Part shown: piece after piece, positions 26,524-35,013 of the stretch
How positions within the stretch are numbered: the stretch's first letter is position 1
How the letters are laid out: every line of letters begins with the position of its first letter
Source of the DNA: Siminovitchia thermophila
GTDB lineage: Bacteria > Bacillota > Bacilli > Bacillales > Bacillaceae_C
Direction of reading: 5' to 3'
Assembly (NCBI RefSeq): GCF_016909185.1
Contig: NZ_JAFBFH010000020.1
Location: 1-64,000, forward strand
DNA length: 64,000 nt
Translations under genes and position numbers: made by a program
The notes under the pieces: generated by a model
Database searches by the model: none
Seen by the model: only the letters and a program-made list of their open reading frames with translations
What the model was told of the DNA's origin: nothing

Positions 26524-27321
26524 ATGGAGCATAAAAAGTTAATGAAGGAAGCCGCACGCTATAAAAAATGGTTTGAAGGTTATACCTTAAACCCTTTTGC
26601 TTATGACATAAACGGCAGAAAATATCATTATGTTCTTTATCATGGAAACAAGACGAGTGACTTTAAAGGGTACGCCATCATATCACTTGATGGCGGCCCC
26701 AAAAGTGAGTACAGGGAGGCCATTTTTCCGCTCAAAATGATGTCGGCTGCTTCCGCCAATATTTTTGAGGTAGTCGGTCCGCGAAGCAAAGTGTTGCCCG
26801 AATACTTTAAAGGTGTTATTGACACAGTAGAAACCTATTTTTCAGATGACCCCACAATGCGGGAAGGAAATCAGCTTCTTAAGGAAATAATGGACCTGCA
26901 AGTCCGCTTCAACAGTATTTATCATGAATATGAGAGTTACTATGATCATCATATATTAGTGAAAAGAGAGATTACGGATCAGGATATTGATGACACGTTC
27001 ACTGTTTTAGCAAAACTCGATCTCCTGCAATTCAAACAGGGGCTTATGCTGGAAAAACTGGACAATCAATTTTCGGATTTCTTTCAAAAGATCATGAAAG
27101 AAAGAAAAGTACTGTCTAATCAAAGCCGACAATTTATAAAAGGGATGCAGTCCAGCAAAGATAGCTTAGAACAAGGGTTGGCGGGGTTCACTTATGAGCG
27201 GGATATAATGCATCTTCCGGAAGCAGAGCAAATCGAGAAAAAGAAAGAATACATGATAAAAGCCGCTGAAAAATTCATACAAGACAGGGAAAAACACTTG
27301 AGAGGGCCCGCCGCCTTATAG
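26524..27321 (+). CDS. Unrecognised 265-residue protein, paralogue 1 of 3
   Basis: No signal peptide or membrane span. The N-terminal half (about residues 15-120) is mixed alpha/beta with FAYDINGRKYHY and GYAIISLDGGPKSEYREAIF; the C-terminal half is helical and charged, likely coiled coil, ending RGPAAL. The ATG at 26524 is chosen because the preceding leader is shared with the other two copies but is only in frame here. It follows the tryptophan-repeat gene by about 105 bases. Function unknown; a dedicated chaperone, regulator or immunity protein for the repeat protein are the options suggested by position. Confidence 0.75.
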   Translation: MEHKKLMKEAARYKKWFEGYTLNPFAYDINGRKYHYVLYHGNKTSDFKGYAIISLDGGPKSEYREAIFPLKMMSAASANIFEVVGPRSKVLPEYFKGVIDTVETYFSDDPTMREGNQLLKEIMDLQVRFNSIYHEYESYYDHHILVKREITDQDIDDTFTVLAKLDLLQFKQGLMLEKLDNQFSDFFQKIMKERKVLSNQSRQFIKGMQSSKDSLEQGLAGFTYERDIMHLPEAEQIEKKKEYMIKAAEKFIQDREKHLRGPAAL

Positions 27322-27348
27322 TCGACACCTTACAGAAGAAGTTTTATC

Positions 27349-27369
27349 ATGAATAAGCTGATTTCGTAA
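27349..27369 (+). pseudogene. Relic of the start of the downstream membrane-protein gene
   Basis: After paralogue 1 the bases TTTTATCATGAATAAG match the sequence that starts the polytopic membrane-protein gene at 29525, but the frame ends after six codons (MNKLIS). The same relic follows paralogue 2. It marks the right edge of the duplicated unit. Confidence 0.5.
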
Positions 27370-27390
27370 ACAGTGAGGAACAAGATTTTA

Positions 27391-27545
27391 CCCCGCATGT
27401 AAGGTGCCATATACACCACATCAAGACCTGAGTTGATACAAAAGGTCTAAGTGGGGAGAAAAAAAGCACCTAAATGGCCGATTCGTTCAACTAACATTCA
27501 GAAGGAGAGGGAAGAAAACTCCTACTGAATGAAGTTTCACTTTAT
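27391..27545 (-). repeat. Two-hairpin intergenic element, copy 1 (inverted)
   Basis: The reverse complement aligns with the copies at 39482, 39637 and 58737: it starts ATAAAGTGAAACTTCATTCA and ends GCACCTTACATGCGGG. This copy is the most diverged; its second stem is partly lost (the CCGTTA arm is replaced by T-rich sequence). It sits between paralogues 1 and 2. Confidence 0.8.
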
Positions 27546-27777
27546 AAGATGAAAAAGAAAACACAAACAAGAATTCAAGAAACAGGGCAATATAACAAGT
27601 GGATTTTCGGGACAATAGCCGAAACTTCATTTGAGTGGTGAAAGAGAAATTTGATAAAACAGTGAGCGTAATGATTACATATTGTAGCAACAGCCTAGCC
27701 TGATACTAAACATTTATCCATCATTTGTTGATGAGTGCCAGCCATTCATGCTTTGAGATGAGAGGGTTGGGATATAG

Positions 27778-28575
27778 ATGGAACATAACAAGTTAATGAA
27801 GGAAGCCGCACGCTATAAAAAATGGTTTGAACGTTATAGCTTAAACCCTTTTGCTTATGACATAAACGGAAGAAAGTATCATTACGTTATTTATCATGGA
27901 AGCAAGACGAGTGACTTTAAAGGGTACGCCATCATATCACTTGATGGCGGCCCCAAAAGTGAGTACAGGGAGGCCATTTTCCCACTCAAATTGATGTCTG
28001 CTGCTGGCCACAATATTTTTAATTTGGCCGGCCCGCGAAGCAAAGTGTTGCCCGAGTACTTTAAAGGTGTTATTGACGCAGTAGAAACCCATTTTTCAAA
28101 TGACCCAACAATGCGGGAAGGAAATCAACTATTTAAAGAATTAATGAATCTGCAAGTCCGTTTCAACAACTTGTTCCATGAATATAAGAATTACTATGAC
28201 AATGACTTGTTGGTAAAAAAAGAGATTATTGATCACGATATTGACTACACGCTTACTGTTGCAGCAAAACTCGACCTTTTTCAATTCAAACAAGGGCTTA
28301 TACTGGAAAAAATGGACAATCATTTTTCGGAGTTCTTCCAAAAGGTCATGAAAGAAAAAAAAGTATTTTCTACTGAAAGCCGACAATTTATAAAAGGGAT
28401 GCAGTCCAGCAAAGATAGCTTTGAGCAGGGGATGGCCGAGTTCACATATGAGCGGGATATAATGCATCTTTCGGAAGAAGAGCAAATCGAGCTAAAGAAA
28501 GAACACATGATAAAAACCGCTGAAAAATTAATACAAGACAGGGAAAAGCAGTTGCGAGGACCCGCGGCCTTATAG
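27778..28575 (+). CDS. Unrecognised 265-residue protein, paralogue 2 of 3
   Basis: Same length as the other two copies and clearly homologous along its length, with substitutions concentrated around residues 70-85 and 120-150. It is preceded by the same leader of about 45 bases (GAGTGCCAGCCATTCATGCT onward). The 456-base gap before it contains the inverted two-hairpin element, which is absent from the other gap, so the element entered or was kept only here. Confidence 0.75.
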   Translation: MEHNKLMKEAARYKKWFERYSLNPFAYDINGRKYHYVIYHGSKTSDFKGYAIISLDGGPKSEYREAIFPLKLMSAAGHNIFNLAGPRSKVLPEYFKGVIDAVETHFSNDPTMREGNQLFKELMNLQVRFNNLFHEYKNYYDNDLLVKKEIIDHDIDYTLTVAAKLDLFQFKQGLILEKMDNHFSEFFQKVMKEKKVFSTESRQFIKGMQSSKDSFEQGMAEFTYERDIMHLSEEEQIELKKEHMIKTAEKLIQDREKQLRGPAAL

Positions 28576-28602
28576 TCGACACCTTCCAGAAGAAGTCTTA
28601 TC

Positions 28603-28629
28603 ATGAATAAGCTGATTTCGTTAGTGTGA
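28603..28629 (+). pseudogene. Second relic of the start of the membrane-protein gene
   Basis: After paralogue 2 the same CTTATCATGAATAAGCTG sequence appears, stopping after eight codons. With the relic at 27349 it indicates that each duplication carried the paralogue plus the first bases of the next gene. Confidence 0.5.
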
Positions 28630-28695
28630 ACAGTGAGGAACATTGTTGATGAGTGCCAGCCATTCATGCTTTGAGATGAGAGGGTTGGGATATAG

Positions 28696-29493
28696 ATGGA
28701 GCATAAAAAGTTAATGAAGGAAGCGGCACGCTATAAAAAATGGTTTGAACGTTATAGCTTAAACCCTTTTGCTTATGACATAAACGGAAGAAAGTATCAT
28801 TACGTTATTTATCATGGAAACAAGACGAGTGATTTTAAAGGGCACGCCATCATATCACTTGATGGCGGCCCAAAAAGCGAGTACAGGGAGGCTGTTTTTC
28901 CGCTCAAATTGATGTCTCTTGCTGCCCACAATGTTTTTGAGGTAGTCGGCCCGCGAAGCAAAGTGTTGCCCGAGTACTTTAAAGGTATTATTGACGCAGT
29001 AGAAACCCATTTTGCAGATGACCCCACAATGCGGGAAGGAAATCAGCTTTTTAAAGAATCTATGGACCTGCAAGTCCGTTTCAAAGGTAGTTATGATGAA
29101 TATGAGAGTTACTATGATCATCATATATTAGTGAAAAGACAGATTACGGATCAGGATATTGACTACACACTCACTGTTTTAGCAAAACTCGATCTCCTGC
29201 AATTCAGACAAGGGCTTATACTGGAAAAACTGGACAATCAATTTTCGGAGTTCTTCCAAAAAATCATGAAAGAAAAAAAAGTATTTTCTACCGAAAGCCG
29301 ACAATTTATAAAAGGGATGCAGTCCAGCAAAGATAGCTTTGAGCAGGGGATGGCCGAGTTCACATATGAGCGGGATATAATGCATCTTTCGGAAGAAGAG
29401 CAAATCGAGATAAAAAAAGAACGCATTATAAAGAACGCTGAAAAATTAATACAAGACAGGGAAAAGCTGTTGAGAGGTCCGGCGGCTTTATGA
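28696..29493 (+). CDS. Unrecognised 265-residue protein, paralogue 3 of 3
   Basis: The third copy, close to copy 2 in its first 60 and last 100 residues and to copy 1 in the middle (ESYYDHHILVKR), a mosaic that suggests gene conversion. Only 120 bases separate it from copy 2, most of it shared leader. It is followed by the intact membrane-protein gene, so this is probably the ancestral position. Confidence 0.75.
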   Translation: MEHKKLMKEAARYKKWFERYSLNPFAYDINGRKYHYVIYHGNKTSDFKGHAIISLDGGPKSEYREAVFPLKLMSLAAHNVFEVVGPRSKVLPEYFKGIIDAVETHFADDPTMREGNQLFKESMDLQVRFKGSYDEYESYYDHHILVKRQITDQDIDYTLTVLAKLDLLQFRQGLILEKLDNQFSEFFQKIMKEKKVFSTESRQFIKGMQSSKDSFEQGMAEFTYERDIMHLSEEEQIEIKKERIIKNAEKLIQDREKLLRGPAAL

Positions 29494-29524
29494 ATGAATC
29501 CTGGAGAGTAAGGAGTTTTATATC

Positions 29525-30238
29525 ATGAATAAGCCAATACCATATGCTTTTTCATTATTTGTCGGCAAGTATGAAAAATTTTTGTTGATTGCTTTTTTAG
29601 TGCAGGTTCCGATATTGCTCCTGCATTCATTTACAACCAATTACGTTCATGCAGTGACACCGACAAACGGTTCCATTTTTTCAGTTGCGGATATTTACTA
29701 TGCCTACATTACAATGCTTCTATTAATCTATGCGATGGTTCCTTTTATCAAGTATACAGTTAATGAATATGAAGGAAGAGAGAATCCATTAAAAAATGCT
29801 TTCTATACATTTGCGGCACAGGGCTTCCATATCTTTCTGTTTTCGGCTGTTATTTCACTACTGACAGTATTGGGTTTTATTCTTTTTATTATTCCCGGGT
29901 TCGTCATATTGGCGGCATTTATTTCGGCTCCCATTATCGCAATCATGGATGGAAAGTCTGTATGGAAAAGCACGAAGGAAAGCTTTCAAATTTTCAAGAA
30001 GCATTCTTGGAAAATCATTTTGTTTATTTTCCTGATTAGCATATTGGAGTTTATCATAGGGATCGTATTAAATTTTCTTCTCTTATCAATAACGGATTCT
30101 TACGCCGCGGTCGTCATTACGCAAATCTTTTTAAATACGATCTTTTTTCCGGTGTTTGTCGTTATTTTAACCAGCTTGGTCATCAAATGGCGTGAAGGAT
30201 TAAACTCTCTTGAAGTCAAAAATGAGGCGGTCATTTAA
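29525..30238 (+). CDS. Polytopic membrane protein of unknown function
   Basis: A 237-residue protein with about six hydrophobic spans, a large extracellular loop after the first and the central pair LGFILFIIPGFVILAAFI, a pattern seen in DUF975/YciC-like membrane proteins. The ATG at 29525 follows AAGGAG. It lies inside the Tad locus between the triplicated genes and TadE, so a role in export or anchoring is possible but not shown. Confidence 0.65.
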   Translation: MNKPIPYAFSLFVGKYEKFLLIAFLVQVPILLLHSFTTNYVHAVTPTNGSIFSVADIYYAYITMLLLIYAMVPFIKYTVNEYEGRENPLKNAFYTFAAQGFHIFLFSAVISLLTVLGFILFIIPGFVILAAFISAPIIAIMDGKSVWKSTKESFQIFKKHSWKIILFIFLISILEFIIGIVLNFLLLSITDSYAAVVITQIFLNTIFFPVFVVILTSLVIKWREGLNSLEVKNEAVI

Positions 30239-30254
30239 ATGGAGGGGCTCACAC

Positions 30255-30644
30255 ATGATGAAGTGGATAAAAAAGTTAAAAGATGAGAAAGGCTCTGCCA
30301 CCATAGAGTTTTTGGGAATCATGCCTTTTATGTTGCTTATTGCGGTCATTATATGGCAATTGGTTGTGACCATCCACGGCGTTGTGCTCATCCAATCTGC
30401 GGCGAATGAGGCGGGAAAGGTTTATTCCATTACGAAAGATAAAAGTGAAGCGGCTTCGGCGGCTCAGGATATTATTTCGACGGGCAGCGGTTATCTTACA
30501 TTTCAAAGCGCGCCGATAAGTGGAGATCAGAATTATACGGCAGAGGTCAACGCGAAAATTCGGTTTGTGTTTCTTCCCAAAAAATATTTTGGTACAACCT
30601 CCTATCCTTTCTCTTCCACCGCAAAAGGCAGGGTTATTGAATGA
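30255..30644 (+). CDS. TadE-like pseudopilin
   Basis: A 129-residue protein with a short basic N-terminus, then KGSATIEFLGIMPFMLLI: a prepilin-like site with Glu at about +5 and a single hydrophobic helix, as in TadE. The exposed remainder is beta-rich. The ATG at 30255 follows GGAGGGG at 30241; the frame extends upstream into the previous gene but has no better start. Its stop overlaps the next start (ATGA). Confidence 0.8.
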   Translation: MMKWIKKLKDEKGSATIEFLGIMPFMLLIAVIIWQLVVTIHGVVLIQSAANEAGKVYSITKDKSEAASAAQDIISTGSGYLTFQSAPISGDQNYTAEVNAKIRFVFLPKKYFGTTSYPFSSTAKGRVIE

Positions 30645-31360
30645 AACAAATATGGAGCAAAAGGTTGAACAATGAACGAGGCAATGCGGCCATATTCATG
30701 ATCGGCATTTTATCGGTTATGATGATCATGTTTGTTTTTGTGTTAAATTTATCCAAGGTATTGGCCGTAAAGGAGCAGGCAAACACGACTGCCCAACAGG
30801 CGAGCCTGGCGGCGACTGCCGTTTTATATGAACAAATTTGGGATTCAATTGATGCCTATGAAGATGACTTGAACAAAAAGCTGCTTGAGGGTTTAGATCC
30901 TGAATCGGAGACGACCATCAGTGAATTGTATCCAAAAACGATTGCCGAAAGAGTAGATGAAGAGACTGTAAAAATCCAATCAGCCAAACCCGAACTCAGT
31001 CAAAACGAAGCAAGAAGAAAAGCGATGAATCAAGTGATTTCAGATGAAATTAAGAATGGAAAATGGGGAGATATGTTACGGGATCAATTAGATGATGATT
31101 TGCGTTTTCACATTATACCCGCTATGAAAGCCGCGGCAAAAGATACAATCCATGAAAATAACGGAAATACGAGCGAAGCGGAAATTCGCATTTTTGAAAA
31201 AGAAAGAATCTATGTAAAAGCATCGAACAATGTGGAATCCACAGCTTATGGCGACTACCTCAAAGGAATCAAAAAGAAATTATTCCAAGAGTCAGCCGGA
31301 CCCAAGATTGATTTTGTCAAGTTTTTATCGATTCGAGGAACCCATTCCCTGGATGAATAA
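30641..31360 (+). CDS. TadG/TadF-like pseudopilin
   Basis: A 239-residue protein beginning NERGNAAIFMIGILSVMMIM, again a prepilin-like junction followed by one helix, and a long hydrophilic helical region. It resembles the Tad minor pilins that carry a Flp-like N-terminus (TadF/TadG). It is coupled to the TadE-like gene by a four-base overlap. Confidence 0.7.
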   Translation: MKQIWSKRLNNERGNAAIFMIGILSVMMIMFVFVLNLSKVLAVKEQANTTAQQASLAATAVLYEQIWDSIDAYEDDLNKKLLEGLDPESETTISELYPKTIAERVDEETVKIQSAKPELSQNEARRKAMNQVISDEIKNGKWGDMLRDQLDDDLRFHIIPAMKAAAKDTIHENNGNTSEAEIRIFEKERIYVKASNNVESTAYGDYLKGIKKKLFQESAGPKIDFVKFLSIRGTHSLDE

Positions 31361-31374
31361 AATGGAAAGTGGGT

Positions 31375-31569
31375 ATGCGTGACATGACAAAGGAAAAGAA
31401 GTGGCGCAGAATATATCTGTTTATCATGATTTTTGTATACGGAATTTATACTCCTGTTACCGTCATCGAGTGGGTTGCAGGAGACGGTAAATTCCCGCTT
31501 ACGGTAATCATTGCATGCCTGGCAATACCTTTCATAAGAAAGAATCATCTAATGAAGCTCAGAGAATAG
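31375..31569 (+). CDS. Small membrane protein at the end of the Tad locus
   Basis: A protein of about 64 residues with two hydrophobic spans separated by VIEWVAGDGKFP. The start is uncertain: ATG at 31375 or 31384. It is 14 bases behind the TadG-like gene and before the operon terminator. I do not recognise it. Confidence 0.5.
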   Translation: MRDMTKEKKWRRIYLFIMIFVYGIYTPVTVIEWVAGDGKFPLTVIIACLAIPFIRKNHLMKLRE

Positions 31570-31611
31570 TCGATCGTTTACCGAGCAGAGATAAATTTTC
31601 AAAAGTAATAC

Positions 31612-31653
31612 AAAGCAGAAGGAGAAAATGACTTGGTTCTTTCTGCTTTTTTT
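31612..31653 (+). terminator. Terminator of the Tad operon
   Basis: AAAGCAGAA pairs with TTCTGCTTT and is followed by a T run. It is the first clear terminator after the TadB-TadC block and suggests one long transcript. Confidence 0.75.
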
Positions 31654-31933
31654 ACATGTTGGATCGTAAACAGGTCAGAAGTTCCATTTGGAAATGCAAT
31701 GAAAATCAATGGCGGATGGTGTTTCATCAGGGAACTCTTCTTGCACAAAGATGATCACAGAGCTGTGCTTTTTTGGGGAAAAATTCAAATGAAGGAAAAG
31801 GAAATACTCTTTCACTTAGTAGGGGCCTATCGAGCCAAAAGAAATACTCTCCAAATGAGTAGCTATACGATCGAGGAAAAGAAAATACGGTCCAATTTGG
31901 AAATTGTGCTTTTTACAACATGAATCATTCTCA

Positions 31934-31962
31934 TTTACATATACCCAGATAGGGTATATAAT
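31934..31962 (+). promoter_or_regulatory. Promoter with CsoR/CstR-like operator
   Basis: -35 TTTACA (31934-31939), a 17-base spacer, -10 TATAAT (31957-31962). A perfect inverted repeat TATACCC-AGATA-GGGTATA (31940-31958) fills the spacer. ATACCC/GGGTAT half-sites are typical of CsoR, CstR and FrmR-type repressors that sense copper, persulfides or aldehydes. No such repressor gene is in the window. Confidence 0.7.
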
Positions 31963-31987
31963 GTCGAAGAAAGGAGCTGGAATAGGA

Positions 31988-32608
31988 ATGAAACAATTCC
32001 ATGTAGGAATCTTGATCTTCGACGATGTTGATGCCATGGACTTCGTTGGTCCATATGAAGTTTTTAATTTATCTACCAATAAAGAAAGTGATGTACCCAA
32101 GTTATTTTTAAATCAATTGCCCCTAAAGGAAAAGCCGTTCCTTGTAAATACTGTTTCGGTAGATGGCGAGCCAATAACGGTTCATAATGGCTTAAAAGTG
32201 CAGCCTGATTTCAGTTTTGATACAGCGCCCGGCTTTGATGTGATTGTTGTCCCGGGAGGGCCATATCGTGGCATCAAAAATGTATCTGGCCATGCAAGCA
32301 TTATCGACTGGATCACGCAACAGTCAAAAAAGAGTTTGATTGTTTCTGTATGTACCGGGGCTTTTCTTTTAGCGAAGGCAGGATTGTTGAATGGAAAAAA
32401 AGCCACAACGAATCAAGCGGCGTTACATCTCTTGCAAAAGTCTTATCCTGAAATCGAGGTCATTCGAGACGTCAAATACATAGATCAAGGAGACATCGTG
32501 ACATCGGCCGGCATATCATCCGGGATTGACATGTCCCTTTACATAGTTGAAAGACTTCTCGACGAAGAAGCGGCTATTCGAACGGCAAACACGATTGAAT
32601 ATCATTAG
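31988..32608 (+). CDS. DJ-1/PfpI family protein
   Basis: A 206-residue class I glutamine amidotransferase-like protein: FDDVDAMDFVGPYEVF, VVPGGPYRG and the nucleophile elbow SVCTGAFLLAKAGLL with its cysteine, then GISSGIDMSLYIVERL. This pattern is close to isonitrile hydratase-like and AraC-N-type DJ-1 proteins. The ATG at 31988 is chosen because the -10 box overlaps the earlier in-frame ATG at 31961. The operator upstream suggests induction by a reactive sulfur, aldehyde or metal stress. Confidence 0.82.
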   Translation: MKQFHVGILIFDDVDAMDFVGPYEVFNLSTNKESDVPKLFLNQLPLKEKPFLVNTVSVDGEPITVHNGLKVQPDFSFDTAPGFDVIVVPGGPYRGIKNVSGHASIIDWITQQSKKSLIVSVCTGAFLLAKAGLLNGKKATTNQAALHLLQKSYPEIEVIRDVKYIDQGDIVTSAGISSGIDMSLYIVERLLDEEAAIRTANTIEYH

Positions 32609-33516
32609 GAATATCTGAATATGCGGCTTTGTTGAACGAGAATGGCTTGAAGGATTGTGGAAAGTCACAAATACTATGATTATAAAACTATTAATTGGTT
32701 TGTATTTCCCAAGTTCGGATCGTATCAGTATCCCGTGCTGTCTTTAAAGACTGCATGGGTGCTTTCTCCTTCTGCATTTGGCTTCCGCACGCCCTGTCCT
32801 TTCTCCCCCTGCATGTGGCTTGCGCACGCGTCCCTGTCCTTTCGTTTTTTTTCTTGCGTATTCACTTCCCGTATTTACCTCCCCGTGCTCAAAACATATT
32901 TAAGCGACGCTTTTTCCGGTAAGTTTGATGATTGCCTGTCCCCCAATGTATTGCTACAACTGTAGCAGTTTTGAACACTTCACTCGCTTTTTCATCCTCA
33001 TTTTGTTTATTAATGTCTTATTCTTTAAAAACATCAAAAGTTTTTGCGCCATTTGCTATATGAAGAGATATACATTTGCCCTCATTTGTGAGTTTGGCGA
33101 GCTATCTATAATGGTCCTTAAAGCAGATGGCGAGCGCATTGTTAATCCGACTGCGGTCACACATGATGCGAGGCCACTAATAACTGGAAGCCGCCGCATG
33201 CTCGTATTTTCGTGAGGGATACAGTAAAAAAGATAAACGTAATATCCGAAGCGGAGGTCTCCTGATCGGAGAGGCAAGGGTAATAGGGAATATGCTGTCC
33301 GGACTGCGCATAACTACGCCCCGTCACTCTTTGGTATCCCATCCTTGATCACCAAAATAAAAGAACGGCATTATTTATTTAAATATCTCGCACAAGATTA
33401 AAACAAAGCTTGCATGGTTTTGTCGAATATGGGTGATGATCTTTTCAAATGTCTCTTAAACAGATGAGTTGATGGCCTCCATAAATATCGCACAGTTTTT
33501 TTAAAAATTGGCTTAA
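32609..33516. other. Intergenic region without recognised gene
   Basis: About 900 bases. The open frames here have biased composition (Pro, Cys, Phe-rich) and no good ribosome binding sites, so I treat them as chance. No tRNA, structured RNA or repeat shared with the rest of the window was found. Confidence 0.45.
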
Positions 33517-33523
33517 ATGATAG

Positions 33524-33554
33524 TTGAAAATGACGTTACGTCATCTTGTATACT
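33524..33554 (+). promoter_or_regulatory. MerR-type promoter with 19-base spacer and palindrome
   Basis: -35 TTGAAA (33524-33529), a 19-base spacer and -10 TATACT (33549-33554). The spacer contains TGACGT-T-ACGTCA (33531-33543). A long spacer with a central palindrome is the hallmark of promoters activated by MerR-family proteins, and a MerR gene follows directly. Confidence 0.75.
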
Positions 33555-33588
33555 GATGTTAAACACTCTATGTGAGGTGAAGTTTTCA

Positions 33589-34335
33589 TTGCTATCCATT
33601 AAAGAAGTAAAAAAGCGGACCGGGGTGACAGTGAGGACGCTGCGTTATTATGATCAAATCGGATTGCTTCTTCCGGCGGGCAAGACGGAAGGAGGACATA
33701 GGTTATATGGAGAAAGAGAACTGATAAAACTGCAAGAAATTCAATTTTTAAAGTCGCTGGGCTTCAGTCTTGGCGAGATTAAAGAGATGCTTTCGAATGA
33801 ACGGAATTGGACTGAGTGTTTGCAAGATCAGTTGACTTTTGTTTCCAATGAAAAGAAGAAATTGGAACAAATGGAAATGACCTTGCAAGGATTATTAAAC
33901 GAAATAGCGATAGATGGTGAAGTGGATCTATTGAAAGTTCAGCACTTAATTAAGCTATATACAAAGGACCCTAACAGCAGAGACATATACAGGAAACAGG
34001 TATTTAATGAATCAGAAATGGAGCTATTGAGACAGCTGCCCAACATCAATCGAACCGATCCTGATACATTGGAGTGGATTTCCTTGCTAGCGCAATTGAA
34101 GAAACATATGGACAAGGGGCCGGAAGCACCACAAATCCAAAAAATTATCAGACGCGTATTTGAAAAGTCGGAAGAAGCTTTTGGGAATAACGACGAATTT
34201 CTGGAAAAGGTCTGGCAAGTCCGGAAGTCTCCGGAAGCATCGGAAAAGGCCGGATTTTATCCGATTGAACCGGAAGTGCTGGATTTTTTTGAAGCGGCTT
34301 CCGATATTTATTTGAGTAAAAAAGGAGATTTGTGA
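33589..34335 (+). CDS. MerR-family transcriptional regulator
   Basis: A 248-residue protein with an N-terminal MerR helix-turn-helix (IKEVKKRTGVTVRTLRYYDQ), wing and dimerisation helix (about 1-110), and a long C-terminal effector region of about 130 residues resembling the TipAS-like drug-binding group. The TTG at 33589 is chosen because GAGGTGA lies eight bases before it and the promoter lies upstream of it. The stop overlaps the start of the next gene (TGATG). It probably controls itself and that membrane protein. Confidence 0.82.
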   Translation: MLSIKEVKKRTGVTVRTLRYYDQIGLLLPAGKTEGGHRLYGERELIKLQEIQFLKSLGFSLGEIKEMLSNERNWTECLQDQLTFVSNEKKKLEQMEMTLQGLLNEIAIDGEVDLLKVQHLIKLYTKDPNSRDIYRKQVFNESEMELLRQLPNINRTDPDTLEWISLLAQLKKHMDKGPEAPQIQKIIRRVFEKSEEAFGNNDEFLEKVWQVRKSPEASEKAGFYPIEPEVLDFFEAASDIYLSKKGDL

Positions 34336-34982
34336 TGAGTACGGCCTTATTGCTTTCAGTAGGGGCATTGGCGCTGTTGGATACACTAAGCCCGACGATT
34401 TTGGGAGTGACCGTCTATATGCTCCTTTCGGAGAGAAGTAAAGTCGCGGGCAGGCTGATGGTCTATTTGGGTACTGTTGCGTGTTTCTACTTTGTGGCCG
34501 GGCTCATTCTCATGTTGGGATTAGATACTATAACCAGGGCTATTTCCAATATAACCGACAACATGATAGTAAGCAGAGGTATGTTCATCATTGGACTGGC
34601 TCTATTGATTGGCAGTTTCTTTGTGCCAACAAAAAAAACTGCTCCTAAAGTGCGGAAGCCGAAGAGTGCAAGCATGCTGGCGATGGTGGCGCTCGGATTC
34701 ACAACGGGAGTGGTGGAAGTCGGGACGGCGTTGCCTTATTTTGCGGCTATAGGCATTATGACGGCTGCACATTTACATCCGGTGGAGTGGCTCCCCATGC
34801 TGGCGGGCTATAATGTGATCATGGTTCTTCCAGGGATTCTGTTGCTGGCGGCACATTGCTTGTTTAAAGGGTGGCTGCAAGGACCATTGGAAAGAATCAG
34901 ATTATATATCGAAAAAAACTCGGGGTCCGCTCTTTCATGGATGATGACGATCGCCGGCTTGATTTTATTATTGAATTCGTAG
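34335..34982 (+). CDS. GAP-family (Sap-like) membrane protein
   Basis: A 215-residue protein with six hydrophobic spans in two groups and a cytoplasmic linker rich in Lys (about 100-115). The N-terminal LDTLSPTILGVTVYMLL and the TTGVVEVGTALPYFAAIG repeat-like segment match the GAP/SfLAP family linked to lipid or small-molecule export. Coupled to the MerR gene, it may be an efflux protein that the regulator induces. Confidence 0.7.
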   Translation: MSTALLLSVGALALLDTLSPTILGVTVYMLLSERSKVAGRLMVYLGTVACFYFVAGLILMLGLDTITRAISNITDNMIVSRGMFIIGLALLIGSFFVPTKKTAPKVRKPKSASMLAMVALGFTTGVVEVGTALPYFAAIGIMTAAHLHPVEWLPMLAGYNVIMVLPGILLLAAHCLFKGWLQGPLERIRLYIEKNSGSALSWMMTIAGLILLLNS

Positions 34983-35013
34983 TTTTTTGGTGTGTAATAG
35001 GGAGGCGAGCAAA

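Noticed and set aside
32657-33215. Proline-, cysteine- and phenylalanine-rich open frames
   Set aside because: No ribosome binding site, biased composition and no recognisable domain; probably chance frames.
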